In this document: in pieces, positions 1-8,562 of the stretch
Layout: each line of letters opens with the position of its first letter
Position numbering within the stretch: position 1 is the stretch's first letter
Origin: Calothrix membranacea FACHB-236
Lineage (GTDB): Bacteria > Cyanobacteriota > Cyanobacteriia > Cyanobacteriales > Nostocaceae
Length of the DNA: 64,000 nucleotides
Direction: 5' to 3'
NCBI RefSeq assembly: GCF_014696315.1
Contig: NZ_JACJPX010000019.1
Location: 47,941 to 111,940, forward strand
The notes under the pieces: generated by a model
What the model was told of the DNA's origin: nothing
What the model saw: the letters and a program-made list of their open reading frames with translations, nothing else
The model's database searches: none
Program-made: the position numbers and the translations under genes

Positions 1-1265
1 CAACGCGCTAGTAAAAGTTTTTGCTGGTTTCCACCGGAAAGATCCACGGCGCGAATTTCTAAATTCGCGAGTCGGATTTGAAAGTTTTCGACTGCATCTG
101 TGGCAATTTTATTTACTGAACCCCAGTTAACAATGCCAGCGTTAGCATCCTGTCTGAGGCGATTCAGGGCAATATTTTTGCGGGAACTCATTTCTAAAAA
201 TAAACCCTGGTCTTTGCGGTCTTCGGGAACGTAACCAATTCCCGCAGTAATAGCATCACTAGGGTTATTAATTTCGAGTTTTTTGCCATCGAGGAAGACT
301 TCACCACTGGCTTTGCGGTCAGCGCCAAAAATTAGCCGGGATACTTCTGTGCGTCCCGCACCAACTAGCCCAGCTAAACCAACAATTTCGCCAGCATGAA
401 TTTGTAAACTAGCGGGTTTAACCTTGCGTCCATCGCTGATATTTCTCACATCCAGCACCACCGGGCCGACATTGGCTTGGCGTTGATGTTCGTAAAAATC
501 CTGCATGGGACGACCAACCATCATCTGCACCAAGCGCTGGGGAGAAATTTCCTCCCGTGTGAGTGTGCCAATATATTGACCATCGCGTAGTACACTAATG
601 CGGTCAGCCAAGGCATAGATTTCTTCCATGCGGTGGCTAATATAAATAATGGCAATGCCATCATTGCGGAGTTTGCGAACCACCTCAAATAAACGTTCCG
701 TCTCGCGGTCTGATAGGGCGGCTGTGGGTTCATCCATCACCAAAACGCGGCTGTTATCTTTTAGCGCCCTGGCAATTTCTACCTGTTGTTGTTCCGCAAT
801 TGAGAGCGTACCAACTATAGTATTAGGTGCAAAACTAGCGCCCAAACTTTGCAGTACTTGGGTTGCTTCCCGTTCCATACCTTGGCGGTCTAAAAACTGA
901 CCTTTTTGCAACTCGCTACCCATAAAAATATTTTCGGTAACGGTTAAATTGGGTGCAACATTCAGTTCTTGATAAATCAGATTAATCCCCGCCTGTCGTG
1001 CTGTCCCGGGATTAGTAATTTTTATTGTTTGACCATTGATGCGAATCTCTCCTTCATCGGCTATATAAGCCCCAGCCAGGATTTTCATCAATGTACTTTT
1101 CCCTGCACCGTTCTCCCCCATCAGGGCGTGAACTTCTCCCGGATAAATTGTGAGATTAACATTTTGGAGAGCAGGTACACCATGAAATCGTTTTGTTATT
1201 CCTTGCATTTCCAACACCGGGGTGGTGGTTGGTGCATTGGGTATTCGTTGGAAATCGGTTGTCAT
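1..1265 (-). CDS. Sugar ABC transporter ATP-binding protein (RbsA-like), 3' part cut by window edge
   Basis: This is the fused double ATPase that powers a carbohydrate-family-2 (ribose/xylose/inositol type) ABC importer at the inner face of the plasma membrane. Reading the minus strand from the ATG at 1265 gives about 421 open codons. The first nucleotide-binding domain has a good Walker A (GENGAGKST) and a Walker B region ([13 protein letters not shown]). The second domain has the degenerate Walker A typical of RbsA (GLVGAGRTE), and its LSGGNQQK signature lies right at the window edge. Family members are about 500 residues, so roughly 75 C-terminal residues lie outside. It is the third gene of a leftward set after two RbsB-like lipoproteins; a permease gene would be expected next, outside the window. 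The substrate is not readable from the sequence; the nearby inositol oxygenase makes myo-inositol a reasonable guess. Confidence 0.93.
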   Translation of the reverse strand, partial: MTTDFQRIPNAPTTTPVLEMQGITKRFHGVPALQNVNLTIYPGEVHALMGENGAGKSTLMKILAGAYIADEGEIRINGQTIKITNPGTARQAGINLIYQELNVAPNLTVTENIFMGSELQKGQFLDRQGMEREATQVLQSLGASFAPNTIVGTLSIAEQQQVEIARALKDNSRVLVMDEPTAALSDRETERLFEVVRKLRNDGIAIIYISHRMEEIYALADRISVLRDGQYIGTLTREEISPQRLVQMMVGRPMQDFYEHQRQANVGPVVLDVRNISDGRKVKPASLQIHAGEIVGLAGLVGAGRTEVSRLIFGADRKASGEVFLDGKKLEINNPSDAITAGIGYVPEDRKDQGLFLEMSSRKNIALNRLRQDANAGIVNWGSVNKIATDAVENFQIRLANLEIRAVDLSGGNQQKLLLAR

Positions 1266-1271
1266 AAGTTG

Positions 1272-1408
1272 TTTGGGGGATTGGGGATTGGGGATTGGGG
1301 ATTGGGGACTGGGGATTGGGGATTGGTGACTGGGGATTGGGGATTGGTGACTGGGGATAAATAACTTTTGACTTTTGACTTTTGACTCAGCACTCAGCAC
1401 TCAGCACT
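1272..1408. repeat. Heptanucleotide repeats (ggggatt/ggggact) plus short tandem repeats
   Basis: The gap between the ATPase and the first binding-protein gene is filled by runs of ggggatt and ggggact, then by repeated actttt-gactttt and cagcact units. Such short tandem repeats are common between genes in Nostocales. The same type recurs in six further places in this window. Confidence 0.9.
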
Positions 1409-1414
1409 GCTGAT

Positions 1415-2407
1415 TTACCACCCTGGAAAGCTGCTGACATTGTCTTGAGTAATCAACTTCACCGGAATCAGGATATTAGGATTGCTGGGTTTTTTACCGT
1501 GTAAAATGTCATTGCCAACTTGAACAGCTTTTTGCGTCATTCCTCTGGGGTTTTGGGTGGCTGTTGCTGCATAGAGACTTTTTTTAGATGCGATCGCATT
1601 AATTGCTTCTGGCGCACCATCAACTCCCACGATGAAAAATTCTTTGCGTTTGGCTTGGTTTGCTGCTAAATCTACACCTACGCCACTGGGGTCGTTAATG
1701 GCAAAGACTGCATCTATTTTGGGGAAGGTAACTAGTAAATCGCCCATGACTCTCAATCCCCCATCTCTGCTTCCTTCGGCGTTCTGGTTTTTCGAGAGGA
1801 TTTTAATATTGGGATATTTGGCTAAGGTATTTTCACAACCATTGACTCGCTGAATTACTGAGTTAACTGGCGGGCCATTAACAATGACGACATTACCTTT
1901 ACCTTTGAGGCGATCGGCAATATATTGACAAGCAACTTCTCCAGCTTGCAAATTATTGGTGGTAACTGTGGCATCAACTTGAGCATCAACGGCTGTATCT
2001 ACCGCAATTACAACTGTACCTGCTTGTCTGGCTTTATCGACTGCAGGTCTAATACCTTTACTATCAGCCGCATTCAAGATAATTAAGTCAGTATTTGCAG
2101 CCACGAAATTTTCAATTTGGTTAAATTGCTGGTTGAGGTCATAGCCGCTAGAAACCACAGTCACTCTGACATCATTACCGCCAATTTTTTTGGCTTCGCT
2201 TTCAGCACCTTTACCCATCAGCACGAAGAACGGGTTACTTAAATCGCCAACGGTAACACCTACGGCTTTTAATTTTCCCTGATGATTGCCGTTAGCATCT
2301 ATGGCATTTGTGCTATTCCGAGAGACATTAGGACTAATACAGCCACCAAGGGTTGTGCTAACGATACCTAATATACTGGCTACTATTGCAATCCTGTTTA
2401 CGTTCAT
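1415..2407 (-). CDS. RbsB-like sugar-binding lipoprotein (copy 1)
   Basis: Periplasmic substrate-binding protein (330 aa, usual length) of the ribose/inositol/galactose class (peripla_BP_4), which delivers a sugar or polyol to the ABC importer. The N-terminus is a lipoprotein signal: hydrophobic stretch, then the lipobox LGGC with Cys23 as the predicted lipidated residue. The body has the two-lobe hallmarks: VGVTVGDLSNPFF near the start, IILNAADSKGI, VIAVDTAVDA in the middle, and VDAVFAINDPSGVG-like sequence (IDAVFAINDPSGVG) plus FIVGVDGAPEA towards the end. It lies just upstream of the ATPase and downstream of a close paralogue (2664-3647), so the operon encodes two receptors for one pump. 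The substrate is unknown; ribose and myo-inositol are both compatible with the family. Confidence 0.92.
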   Translation of the reverse strand: MNVNRIAIVASILGIVSTTLGGCISPNVSRNSTNAIDANGNHQGKLKAVGVTVGDLSNPFFVLMGKGAESEAKKIGGNDVRVTVVSSGYDLNQQFNQIENFVAANTDLIILNAADSKGIRPAVDKARQAGTVVIAVDTAVDAQVDATVTTNNLQAGEVACQYIADRLKGKGNVVIVNGPPVNSVIQRVNGCENTLAKYPNIKILSKNQNAEGSRDGGLRVMGDLLVTFPKIDAVFAINDPSGVGVDLAANQAKRKEFFIVGVDGAPEAINAIASKKSLYAATATQNPRGMTQKAVQVGNDILHGKKPSNPNILIPVKLITQDNVSSFPGW

Positions 2408-2486
2408 TTAAACTCCTCATAAAATTCAACTTAGCTCCTAAACCCTTCCCCTTGTCCCCCAATACGGTTGGTTAAAAATTTTTCGT

Positions 2487-2604
2487 CATAATTTGGGTGT
2501 GGGAAAGACGCGGTAATTTTGGTGTTGGGGAGACGCGATAATTTTGGTGTGGGAAAGACGCGATAATTTTGGTGTTGTGGAGAGACGCGATCAATCGCGT
2601 CTCT
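2487..2604. repeat. Four ~25-bp tandem repeats ending in an ATCGCGTCTC palindrome
   Basis: Four near copies of a unit containing aattttggtgtgggaaagacgcg are followed by the palindrome AGAGACGCGATCAATCGCGT at 2581-2604 (arms AGAGACGCGAT/ATCGCGTCTCT). The same palindrome family occurs at 46962-46981 and 58540-58559. The next bases (2640-2665) hold cccctcatct-type repeats. This explains a short open frame here, which is not a gene. Confidence 0.8.
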
Positions 2605-2663
2605 ACAAGATTTAAATGTCAATCGATGTTGTCTCATCCCCCTCATCTCCCTCATCTCCCTCA

Positions 2664-3647
2664 TCACCATCCTTGGTAACTGCTAATGTTCTCTTGCGTT
2701 ACCAGCTTGACTGGAATCAAAATATTGGGATTACTCGGTCTTTTGCCCTGTAGAATGTCGTTACCAACATCAACAGCCTTTGCAGCCATCCCGACTGGAT
2801 CTTGAGCCGCAGTTGCCGCAAATAAGCTATCTTTGGTTGTCATGGCTTTAACTGCATCTGGGCCACCGTCAACCCCAACGATAAAAAATTCTTTGCGCCT
2901 AGCTTGTCTCGCTGCTAAGTCTGCGCCTACGCCACTTTGATCGTTGGTGGCGAAAACTGCATCTATTTTGGGGAAGGTTGTCAGCAAATCGCTCATGACT
3001 CGTAATCCTCCGTCCCGGCTTCCTTCGGCGTTTTGGTCTTTGGAAAGGATTTTGATATTAGGATATTTCGCTAATGCCTTTTGGCAGCCATTCACGCGCT
3101 GAATGACTGAATCCATCGGTATACTGTTGAGGATGACGACGTTACCTTTACCTTGTAAGCGATCGCCAATATATTCACAAGCAATTTCTCCAGCTTGCAG
3201 ATTATTGGAGCTAATTGTGGCATCTACCTCTGTATCCACAGCCGCATCCACAGCGATGACTGTCTTTCCGGCTCGTCTGGCATGATCAATTGCAGGTTTA
3301 ATCCCTTTATTATCTACCGCGCTGAGAATAATTAAGTCAGCATCAGCAGCCACGAAATTTTCAATTTGGTTAAATTGCTGATTTAAATCAAAGCCGCTGG
3401 AAACTATACTCAATTTCAGATCGTTACCAGCAATTTTTCTAGCTTGGGACTCAGAACCCTTAGCCATAGCTACAAAGAAGGGATTTCCCAAATCACCAAG
3501 ACTAACACCAAGCGATCGCAATTGGGAATTTTGCTCGCCCTGATTTTCTGCGATCGCGTTTGTGCTGTAGCGCGAGACGTTGGTACAAGCTGCCAAAGTA
3601 CTGCTGATCAGGCTGATGATACTAGCTGCGGTCGCAATTTTCCTCAT
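2664..3647 (-). CDS. RbsB-like sugar-binding lipoprotein (copy 2)
   Basis: Second substrate-binding lipoprotein (327 aa) and the first gene of the leftward transporter operon. The lipobox is LAAC with Cys21. It aligns with the 1415-2407 product along its whole length, with long identical blocks such as NAEGSRDGGLRVM, QQFNQIENFVAA and ARRKEFFIVGVDG, so the two arose by tandem duplication. Differences are concentrated in the N-terminal 60 residues and in loops near the hinge (VVILNSIPMDSVIQ versus VVIVNGPPVNSVIQ). That could change ligand preference while keeping the same docking faces. The promoter should lie in the 877-bp gap upstream. Confidence 0.92.
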   Translation of the reverse strand: MRKIATAASIISLISSTLAACTNVSRYSTNAIAENQGEQNSQLRSLGVSLGDLGNPFFVAMAKGSESQARKIAGNDLKLSIVSSGFDLNQQFNQIENFVAADADLIILSAVDNKGIKPAIDHARRAGKTVIAVDAAVDTEVDATISSNNLQAGEIACEYIGDRLQGKGNVVILNSIPMDSVIQRVNGCQKALAKYPNIKILSKDQNAEGSRDGGLRVMSDLLTTFPKIDAVFATNDQSGVGADLAARQARRKEFFIVGVDGGPDAVKAMTTKDSLFAATAAQDPVGMAAKAVDVGNDILQGKRPSNPNILIPVKLVTQENISSYQGW

Positions 3648-4524
3648 AATTCATCTATCCAAATATGGATTTCAACCTATATCTGCAATGTCATTGCAAT
3701 TTGAACTAGATCTGAAAACTTCAGACCTAATTGAGTGGCGCTGCTAGCTTCTAGCTGCTCGATTGCTGTCAAATCTCTAATCTATTCATAGTGATTTGAG
3801 CTATTACTATTAACGCTACTCCTACTAATTCCGAAAAATTTGTCACCAGATTTTAAGCTATAAGCTCAGAGCAAATCTGAATGCTTAAATTCTGAATTAG
3901 CATTAATGCTTGTTTTGAATTTTAAAAATCGCTGGCTGCAATACATCAAAATTTTACATTAGAGTTTTGTAAAAGCTGTTTGAATGTACTGGTATAAATT
4001 ACTTTTTCTTTGGTTAATCTTGCTTGTAGCGGCAGGCACTTTTTATCTAAAACTACTTTTTCTAAAGTTGTAAAACTCTAGCGTTTTCCTATCTCTAGAG
4101 AAGTATTTCTGAGAAATTAGCCGCTTTTAGCTCATATCCAAATTTAACCAAATTCACTGCTATTTCTGAAAATCAATTCATAAAATTTAACACTCTCCAG
4201 GAACTAATATTTAATGTCAAATTTCAGATATTTCAGAGTAAGCCATTGTGAATTTTTATGGCAATCCAGCAAACCATCTGTTACCCATAAAACGTATAAC
4301 AGCACCATACCTGAAAATTCTTGGACATTATTTTTAAATCTGCCTCAAATATGCTATTTTTAATAACTATTTTTGAGATTATTCTTGACGTGACATATTA
4401 CAAAACGGTATTATTTTCATCTATCTAACGTCAGAATCTAGTGTGAAAAACTCAATTTTTCTCTGATTGCTACATGGGTATAGAGGAGATTTACAAAATC
4501 TTGAGCTTGGCAATCAACCTATGC
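3648..4524. other. AT-rich gap upstream of the transporter operon
   Basis: 877 bp with no supported gene on either strand. It is A+T rich and presumably holds the promoter and leader of the leftward binding-protein/ATPase operon. I could not pick out a convincing operator, riboswitch or terminator. Confidence 0.5.
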
Positions 4525-5418
4525 TTAAAATTTTAAAGTAGCAGGTAAATACTTAGCCACTAAATCTTCATAATATGGTCTGAGTTCTTGCCAATTTGGA
4601 GGATTGGGATTTTTGGAATACAAATCATAAGGATTGAATAATTTTACCCACTTGAACATTTCGCGATCGCGCTGATTCATTAAATGTTCGTAAGCGTTTT
4701 CTCGATGTTGTGGATAAAAGGAGTGATAACGCAAAATGTATAAAGCGGTTTCAGGTAAATAGGGTTTCATCATGTGATAGAAATATTCATCATGACCCCA
4801 TGACATCTGGACATTACTCAGTCCACAATTCGGCTTGTAAATTCCATATTTGGTGTTATATTTCGGGTTATTGTAATCAGGATTATCTTGAAAAAATTCC
4901 GCGAAGACAATTTTATTGGAGAATGCACAACCCACAGGGTAAGTATCGCCTACAGTCGCCCATTGTGGTTCGCCAAATAAACACAGCACCTTCCCCATAT
5001 CGTGAAAGAAGCCAGTTAGTACCATCCAATCAGGATGTCCATCAGCACGAATAGCTTCTGATGTTTGTAATAAATGTTGTAACTGATCTAAATCTGTATC
5101 TGGATCAGAATCATCAACTAATTGGTTTAAAAATTCTACCGCATCCCAAACCGTCATTTCTCGCTGATTAAACTGCAAAAACTCTGCCTTTTTCTGAAGC
5201 ACAAAGTCGTAGGTTTGGTTAACATGATTTAACCGATAAAACTCTTTAACTGAATCTCTAGTAGTTGTTTCATAATTTCTGTATTCTGCAGTAGTTTTAC
5301 CTGCTTGAACTATGCTTTCTGGATCGGGATAGCGATTCAGTACATCCTCTTCCCATTCTTCTAAGGAATGTAAGGGATTATTTTCAGCTTGGTTAATAGT
5401 ATTGAGAGTATAAGACAT
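4525..5418 (-). CDS. myo-Inositol oxygenase (MIOX)
   Basis: Di-iron oxygenase that cleaves myo-inositol to D-glucuronate with O2; cytosolic. The 297-residue protein has the length and order of animal and plant MIOX. All six iron ligands known from the mammalian enzyme can be placed: His in LQHLLQTSEAIR, His-Asp in FFHDMGK, His in WGHDEYFYH, His in RYHSFYPQH and Asp in FNPYDLYSK. The signature GEPQWATVGDTYPVGC is intact. The N-terminal 60 residues are less conserved, as usual. The gene is read in the same direction as the RbsA/RbsB-type importer downstream, and its upstream region carries two strong palindromes. An uptake-and-oxidation unit for inositol is therefore plausible, though inferred. 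Confidence 0.95.
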   Translation of the reverse strand: MSYTLNTINQAENNPLHSLEEWEEDVLNRYPDPESIVQAGKTTAEYRNYETTTRDSVKEFYRLNHVNQTYDFVLQKKAEFLQFNQREMTVWDAVEFLNQLVDDSDPDTDLDQLQHLLQTSEAIRADGHPDWMVLTGFFHDMGKVLCLFGEPQWATVGDTYPVGCAFSNKIVFAEFFQDNPDYNNPKYNTKYGIYKPNCGLSNVQMSWGHDEYFYHMMKPYLPETALYILRYHSFYPQHRENAYEHLMNQRDREMFKWVKLFNPYDLYSKNPNPPNWQELRPYYEDLVAKYLPATLKF

Positions 5419-5465
5419 ATTGCGAGGAGTTACGCCAGTTTCTTATGGAATCGGACTTTTGCCCT

Positions 5466-5485
5466 TAATGCACACGTGTGCATTA
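5466..5485. promoter_or_regulatory. Palindromic operator candidate 1 upstream of MIOX
   Basis: TAATGCACACGTGTGCATTA is a perfect 20-bp palindrome with a central CG, 48 bp upstream of the MIOX start codon. A second core copy lies 34 bp further out, centre to centre. A central CpG palindrome of this shape is typical of LacI/GalR-type operators; the regulator is not in the window. Confidence 0.6.
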
Positions 5486-5502
5486 GCTGATATTTTTATA
5501 AT

Positions 5503-5516
5503 TGCACACGTGTGCA
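5503..5516. promoter_or_regulatory. Palindromic operator candidate 2 upstream of MIOX
   Basis: TGCACACGTGTGCA repeats the 14-bp core of the palindrome at 5466-5485. The centres are 34 bp apart, about three helical turns, so a dimer-of-dimers could bind one face. A further half-site-like AACGTGTGTT follows at 5519-5528. Confidence 0.6.
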
Positions 5517-5704
5517 TTAAACGTGTGTTAAGTTTTTTTGCAACTCCCGGAGTCAACTACAGCAATTTGCGTAGAGTTTTGGCTGCTGGTGTCAGCGTAG
5601 CGCCAAGCTTGTAGTGTGTAGGCGCTGAAAACAAGAATTATCACCTAAACCGCCTCAATCTTGATTCCCATAGCAGCAGGTATCTTTAACAGTTGGGTTT
5701 GACC

Positions 5705-5742
5705 TATGAGTAATAGTACCCTCGAGGGTACTATTACTCATA
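5705..5742. repeat. Perfect 38-bp palindrome
   Basis: The 19 bases at 5705-5723 are followed with no spacer by their exact reverse complement at 5724-5742; the centre is ACCCTCGAGGGT. It lies between two divergent genes (MIOX and the small exported protein), so it is badly placed for a terminator. It could be an operator for a large dimer, a cruciform or a dispersed palindromic repeat. Confidence 0.85.
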
Positions 5743-5890
5743 ATTTTTAGTTGATATTGTAGCTTTGTGAGTAAAGCGAAAGAGACATCTTTCTTCTAGC
5801 TCATATTTTATTTTTAAAGTTCACGTAGGATGCCTTACTAACCCATCCGTATCAACTTAGACAATCAACATTAATTTATTAAAGAAATCT

Positions 5891-6319
5891 ATGCGTTTAG
5901 CTAAAGTTTTTGCCTTTGTTCTCTCATTTTTAATGTTATTTTTTAATGCGCCAGTAATAGCAGATACAATTACTTCTCCCACCTTAAGAATTATAGAAAC
6001 AGATCAAGTTACTGGAGGTAAACTGAGTGTAAACACAACAACTAAATCTTTGCCAGCAACAACAGTCATTCGCTCTGCTAAACTTTTCTTGCCTGCTGGT
6101 GAAACTGGAACAATCAATAAAATTCAAATTACTGGGCCAAATGGCCTTGCATTTGGTTGTCAAAATATTAAAGTGCAAGATGGGGTTGATTTAATTAAAG
6201 CTTGTGGTGGCCCCGCTGTTTTACAAGCAGGTGGACAGATTACTTACATCGCGGAAGGAAGTGGTTTTGCACCGGAAGAAAACACCAAGATTACAGTAGT
6301 TTTATCGGATGAATTTTAG
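5891..6319 (+). CDS. Small exported protein of unknown function
   Basis: 142 residues beginning with a clear Sec signal peptide (basic MRLAK, hydrophobic FAFVLSFLMLFF, then NAPVIADT with likely cleavage after VIA). The mature part is about 118 residues, Thr/Gly/Ile rich, with alternating hydrophobic residues and two Cys (FGCQN and KACGG) about 16 residues apart that could form a disulfide. I recognise no family. It starts at an ATG 149 bp downstream of the 38-bp palindrome and is followed by the DUF1350 gene on the same strand after 168 bp; a functional link is not shown. Confidence 0.65.
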   Translation: MRLAKVFAFVLSFLMLFFNAPVIADTITSPTLRIIETDQVTGGKLSVNTTTKSLPATTVIRSAKLFLPAGETGTINKIQITGPNGLAFGCQNIKVQDGVDLIKACGGPAVLQAGGQITYIAEGSGFAPEENTKITVVLSDEF

Positions 6320-6487
6320 ACTCCGATTGACGCTTAAGTCTACCTAGAATTATATTCAATAAGTCACGCTAGCTTTTATTCCAGGCACAAGTTATTTGAA
6401 TCTGCTTCCGCATTCAATACCCGTGCTTGGAATAAATTATATAAATTCACAATGACGAACACTTGCTATTGCTTGATGAGGTAAATT

Positions 6488-7561
6488 ATGAGTCTCAAGC
6501 TAAGATTTAAACCAGTTTCTTTTAGTTGGGTTGCGCTACATCCCCAACCTCGAGGAGTCATACAATTCATTGGGGGAGCGTTTTTCGGGACATTTGGCCC
6601 CATGTTCTTTTATCGCTATTTACTAGAAAGTTTATTTCATCGGGGCTATACAATAATTCTTTTGCCATTTAACTTTACTTTTGACCATTACACCGAAGCC
6701 GGGTTTCTCATCAAAGAACAGTATAGACTTATCCCGGAATTGGTGAGAATGGCAAAGCTAGAGGGTTATGACTATGACATTTACCAAGATAACTCTAACT
6801 TTGCTTGGATAGGTCATAGTATTGGTTGTAAATACATTGCGCTTTTAGAAGCATTTAGTAGCTTTCCTGATGACCCAGAGGCTATCAAGCAGATAATTCG
6901 TGAAGTAGTTCAAGAAACTTCAGGTTCTTTATCTCCAGAAAAACAAGAGCAGAAAGTTAAAAGTGTATTCAATGATATCGAATACCTAATTCATGAACTG
7001 AGGCTGAAAAATAGAAGAACTCAAAATTTGATTTCTTATTATGTCAATCCAGAAGATTATATATCTCAGACAAAAACTGATAATTCGGATGTAAGTGTTG
7101 GGAGTCTCTTTATTAAAAGCCAGCCATCTTTACTCTTAGCTCCGGTTAATACTAGACTTGACAGTGCGATTAAACCTAAAGCTTTGGCAAATTTTCTCAT
7201 TCGTCTAGGAGTGAATATTAAACCCACTCCTGAAGAAACATTTGCTTTAATTCAAAAGAGCCGTTTATTTAATTTGCTGGGATTAATTTATTTCAAGTCG
7301 GATAATATAGGTAAATCGACACGGGAATGGTTCTTAGATGTATTTAAAAAACCACCACAAGATTTCTGTGCGGAATTAAAAGGTGGACATTTAAGACCTT
7401 TAGGATTTCGGTTAGGTAATTCTGTGATCAATTTTCCTGATTCTTGGGCGATTTTACCTATTCAATCCGTCAAAAGTAGAAATGCCGATTTTGAAGTTTA
7501 TGTAACTCAATTGCTCAATTATCTCGAACAAAAACGTCGGGAAAAGCAAAAACCAAATTAA
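6488..7561 (+). CDS. DUF1350 family protein, alpha/beta-hydrolase-like
   Basis: 357-residue protein of the DUF1350 family, found in cyanobacteria and chloroplasts and related to alpha/beta hydrolases; no reaction is established to my knowledge. The N-terminal block (FSWVALHPQPRGVIQFIGGA) and the turn WIGHSIGCKYIALLEAF, a GxSxG-like nucleophile elbow (G-H-S-I-G) near residue 112, identify it. A central stretch of about 60 residues rich in Glu, Lys and Gln is probably a helical insertion. The ATG at 6488 is preceded by GATGAGGTAAATT, a usable ribosome-binding region. The gene ends 85 bp before the CAST relic, so the relic inserted downstream and left it intact. Confidence 0.75.
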   Translation: MSLKLRFKPVSFSWVALHPQPRGVIQFIGGAFFGTFGPMFFYRYLLESLFHRGYTIILLPFNFTFDHYTEAGFLIKEQYRLIPELVRMAKLEGYDYDIYQDNSNFAWIGHSIGCKYIALLEAFSSFPDDPEAIKQIIREVVQETSGSLSPEKQEQKVKSVFNDIEYLIHELRLKNRRTQNLISYYVNPEDYISQTKTDNSDVSVGSLFIKSQPSLLLAPVNTRLDSAIKPKALANFLIRLGVNIKPTPEETFALIQKSRLFNLLGLIYFKSDNIGKSTREWFLDVFKKPPQDFCAELKGGHLRPLGFRLGNSVINFPDSWAILPIQSVKSRNADFEVYVTQLLNYLEQKRREKQKPN

Positions 7562-7596
7562 GAGGTTATTGAGCTTTGGACTCTTGACATTTGAAC

Positions 7597-7637
7597 GCCA
7601 GTTCACTCAACAGAGGGAACCTCCGCACGTGACTGGC
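7597..7637. repeat. 41-bp GCCAGT...ACTGGC hairpin, copy A
   Basis: The ends GCCAGT and ACTGGC pair around a GGGAACCTCC core. Two further 41-bp copies of this hairpin type lie at 10102-10142 and 27511-27551. It touches the outer edge of the CAST relic. Confidence 0.65.
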
Positions 7638-7645
7638 TCCCCTAG

Positions 7646-7813
7646 TGTACATTCGCACATTATATGTCGCAATTCGCAAATAATGTCGCGACCGATTAAA
7701 AGTGATGTAAGCTTTTTTGCACAAGGTTTTTAGCTTTTTTGTTAATAAAATAAGCAAAATTATAAATTTGCACATTCTATGTCGCAAATTGTATTTTCGC
7801 AAAATAAATGTCG
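7646..7813 (+). repeat. Left CAST terminus with four TnsB-like sites
   Basis: The terminus starts TGTACATTCGCAC. Site 1 is at 7652-7670, site 2 at 7673-7689, site 3 at 7767-7787 and site 4 at 7794-7813. Each has a TTCGCA or TTTGCA half, an A/T spacer and a TGTCG half. Spaced TnsB-binding repeats behind a TGTACA tip are the usual CAST end architecture. Site 4 runs directly into the Cas12k remnant, which marks one deletion junction. Confidence 0.8.
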
Positions 7814-7825
7814 TTTATTTACATA

Positions 7826-8399
7826 CTGACCCGCATAAATAATTCCTTTGATCGTCCTAGTAAACCCCTGTACCAAGGTCAATCACACATTTTGGTTGGA
7901 GTCAGCTTGGGGCTAGAAAAACCTGCAACTATTGCCTATTGCTGTAGTGGATGCGATCGCTCTCAATGTCATAGCTTATCGAAGTATTCGCCAGTTACTG
8001 AGCGACAATTACGAACTCCTGAATCGCCAAAGACGACAACAGCGATCACTATCTCACGAACGCCACAAAGCACAAAAAAGTTTCTCCCCTAATCAATTTG
8101 GCTCATCTGAGTTAGGGCAGCATATAGACAGATTATTAGCTAAAGAAATTGTAGCGATCACACAAACCTACAAAGCAGGTAGTATAATCCTGCCCAAGCT
8201 AGGAGATATGCGGGAAATTGTTCAAAGCGAAATTCAAGCCATAGCCGAAGCAAAATGTCCTGGCTATGTAGAAATCCAGCAAAAATATGCCAAACAGTAT
8301 CGAGTTAACGTCCATTCTTGGAGCTACGGCAGATTAATTCAAAGCATTCAAAGTAAAGCTGCTCAGGTAGGAATCATACTTTTCAGAGAACTGATATAG
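7826..8399 (+). pseudogene. cas12k: Cas12k C-terminal fragment, frameshifted
   Basis: Remnant of the RNA-guided, cleavage-dead effector of type V-K CASTs, which binds a PAM-flanked target and recruits TnsB/TnsC/TniQ. The fragment matches the last third of the Scytonema Cas12k as I recall it: LTRINNSF, PLYQGQSHILVGVSLGLEKP, then VVDAIA, NYELLNRQRRQQ, LSHERHKAQK, FGSSELGQHIDRLL, GSIILPKLGDMRE, YAKQYRVNVHSWSYGRLIQS. Four extra bases at 7937-7940 shift the frame after LEKPATIA, and reading continues in another frame to 8399. The last ~35 residues of the family are missing after AAQVGI. There is no N-terminal two-thirds. It is certainly non-functional, but similar enough to suggest decay is recent. 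Confidence 0.92.
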
Positions 8400-8480
8400 C
8401 TATAATTTTGAAGAACTTTAGAACGTTTAATAATTTAATAATCCCAAGTATTTCGGATAAAATAATAAATTTTCTTGTTT

Positions 8481-8513
8481 GGGTGGGTTGAAAGCAAATC
8501 CGACTGCTGGCTT
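8481..8513 (+). ncRNA. Delocalised CAST crRNA (repeat 3' end plus tRNA-Thr-matching spacer)
   Basis: GGGTGGGTTGAAAG at 8481-8494 is the 3' part of a type V-K CRISPR repeat. It is followed at 8495-8513 by CAAATCCGACTGCTGGCTT, identical over 19 nt to the tRNA-Thr gene region read on the minus strand from 8712 to 8694. There is no second repeat and no array. In known V-K elements such isolated guides direct homing to tRNA genes. The upstream 80 bp are A/T-rich and contain no recognisable tracrRNA, so a working guide complex is unlikely now. Confidence 0.88.
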
Positions 8514-8562
8514 GATATTGTATAGAGTAAAGCCTACAGAACTCATGGATTCTATATTAGAT

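Noticed and set aside
2431..2670. 79-codon frame between the two binding-protein genes
   Set aside because: Built from tandem repeats and the ATCGCGTCTC palindrome.
7566..7802. 78-codon minus-strand frame at the left CAST end
   Set aside because: Runs across TnsB-like sites; no family resemblance.
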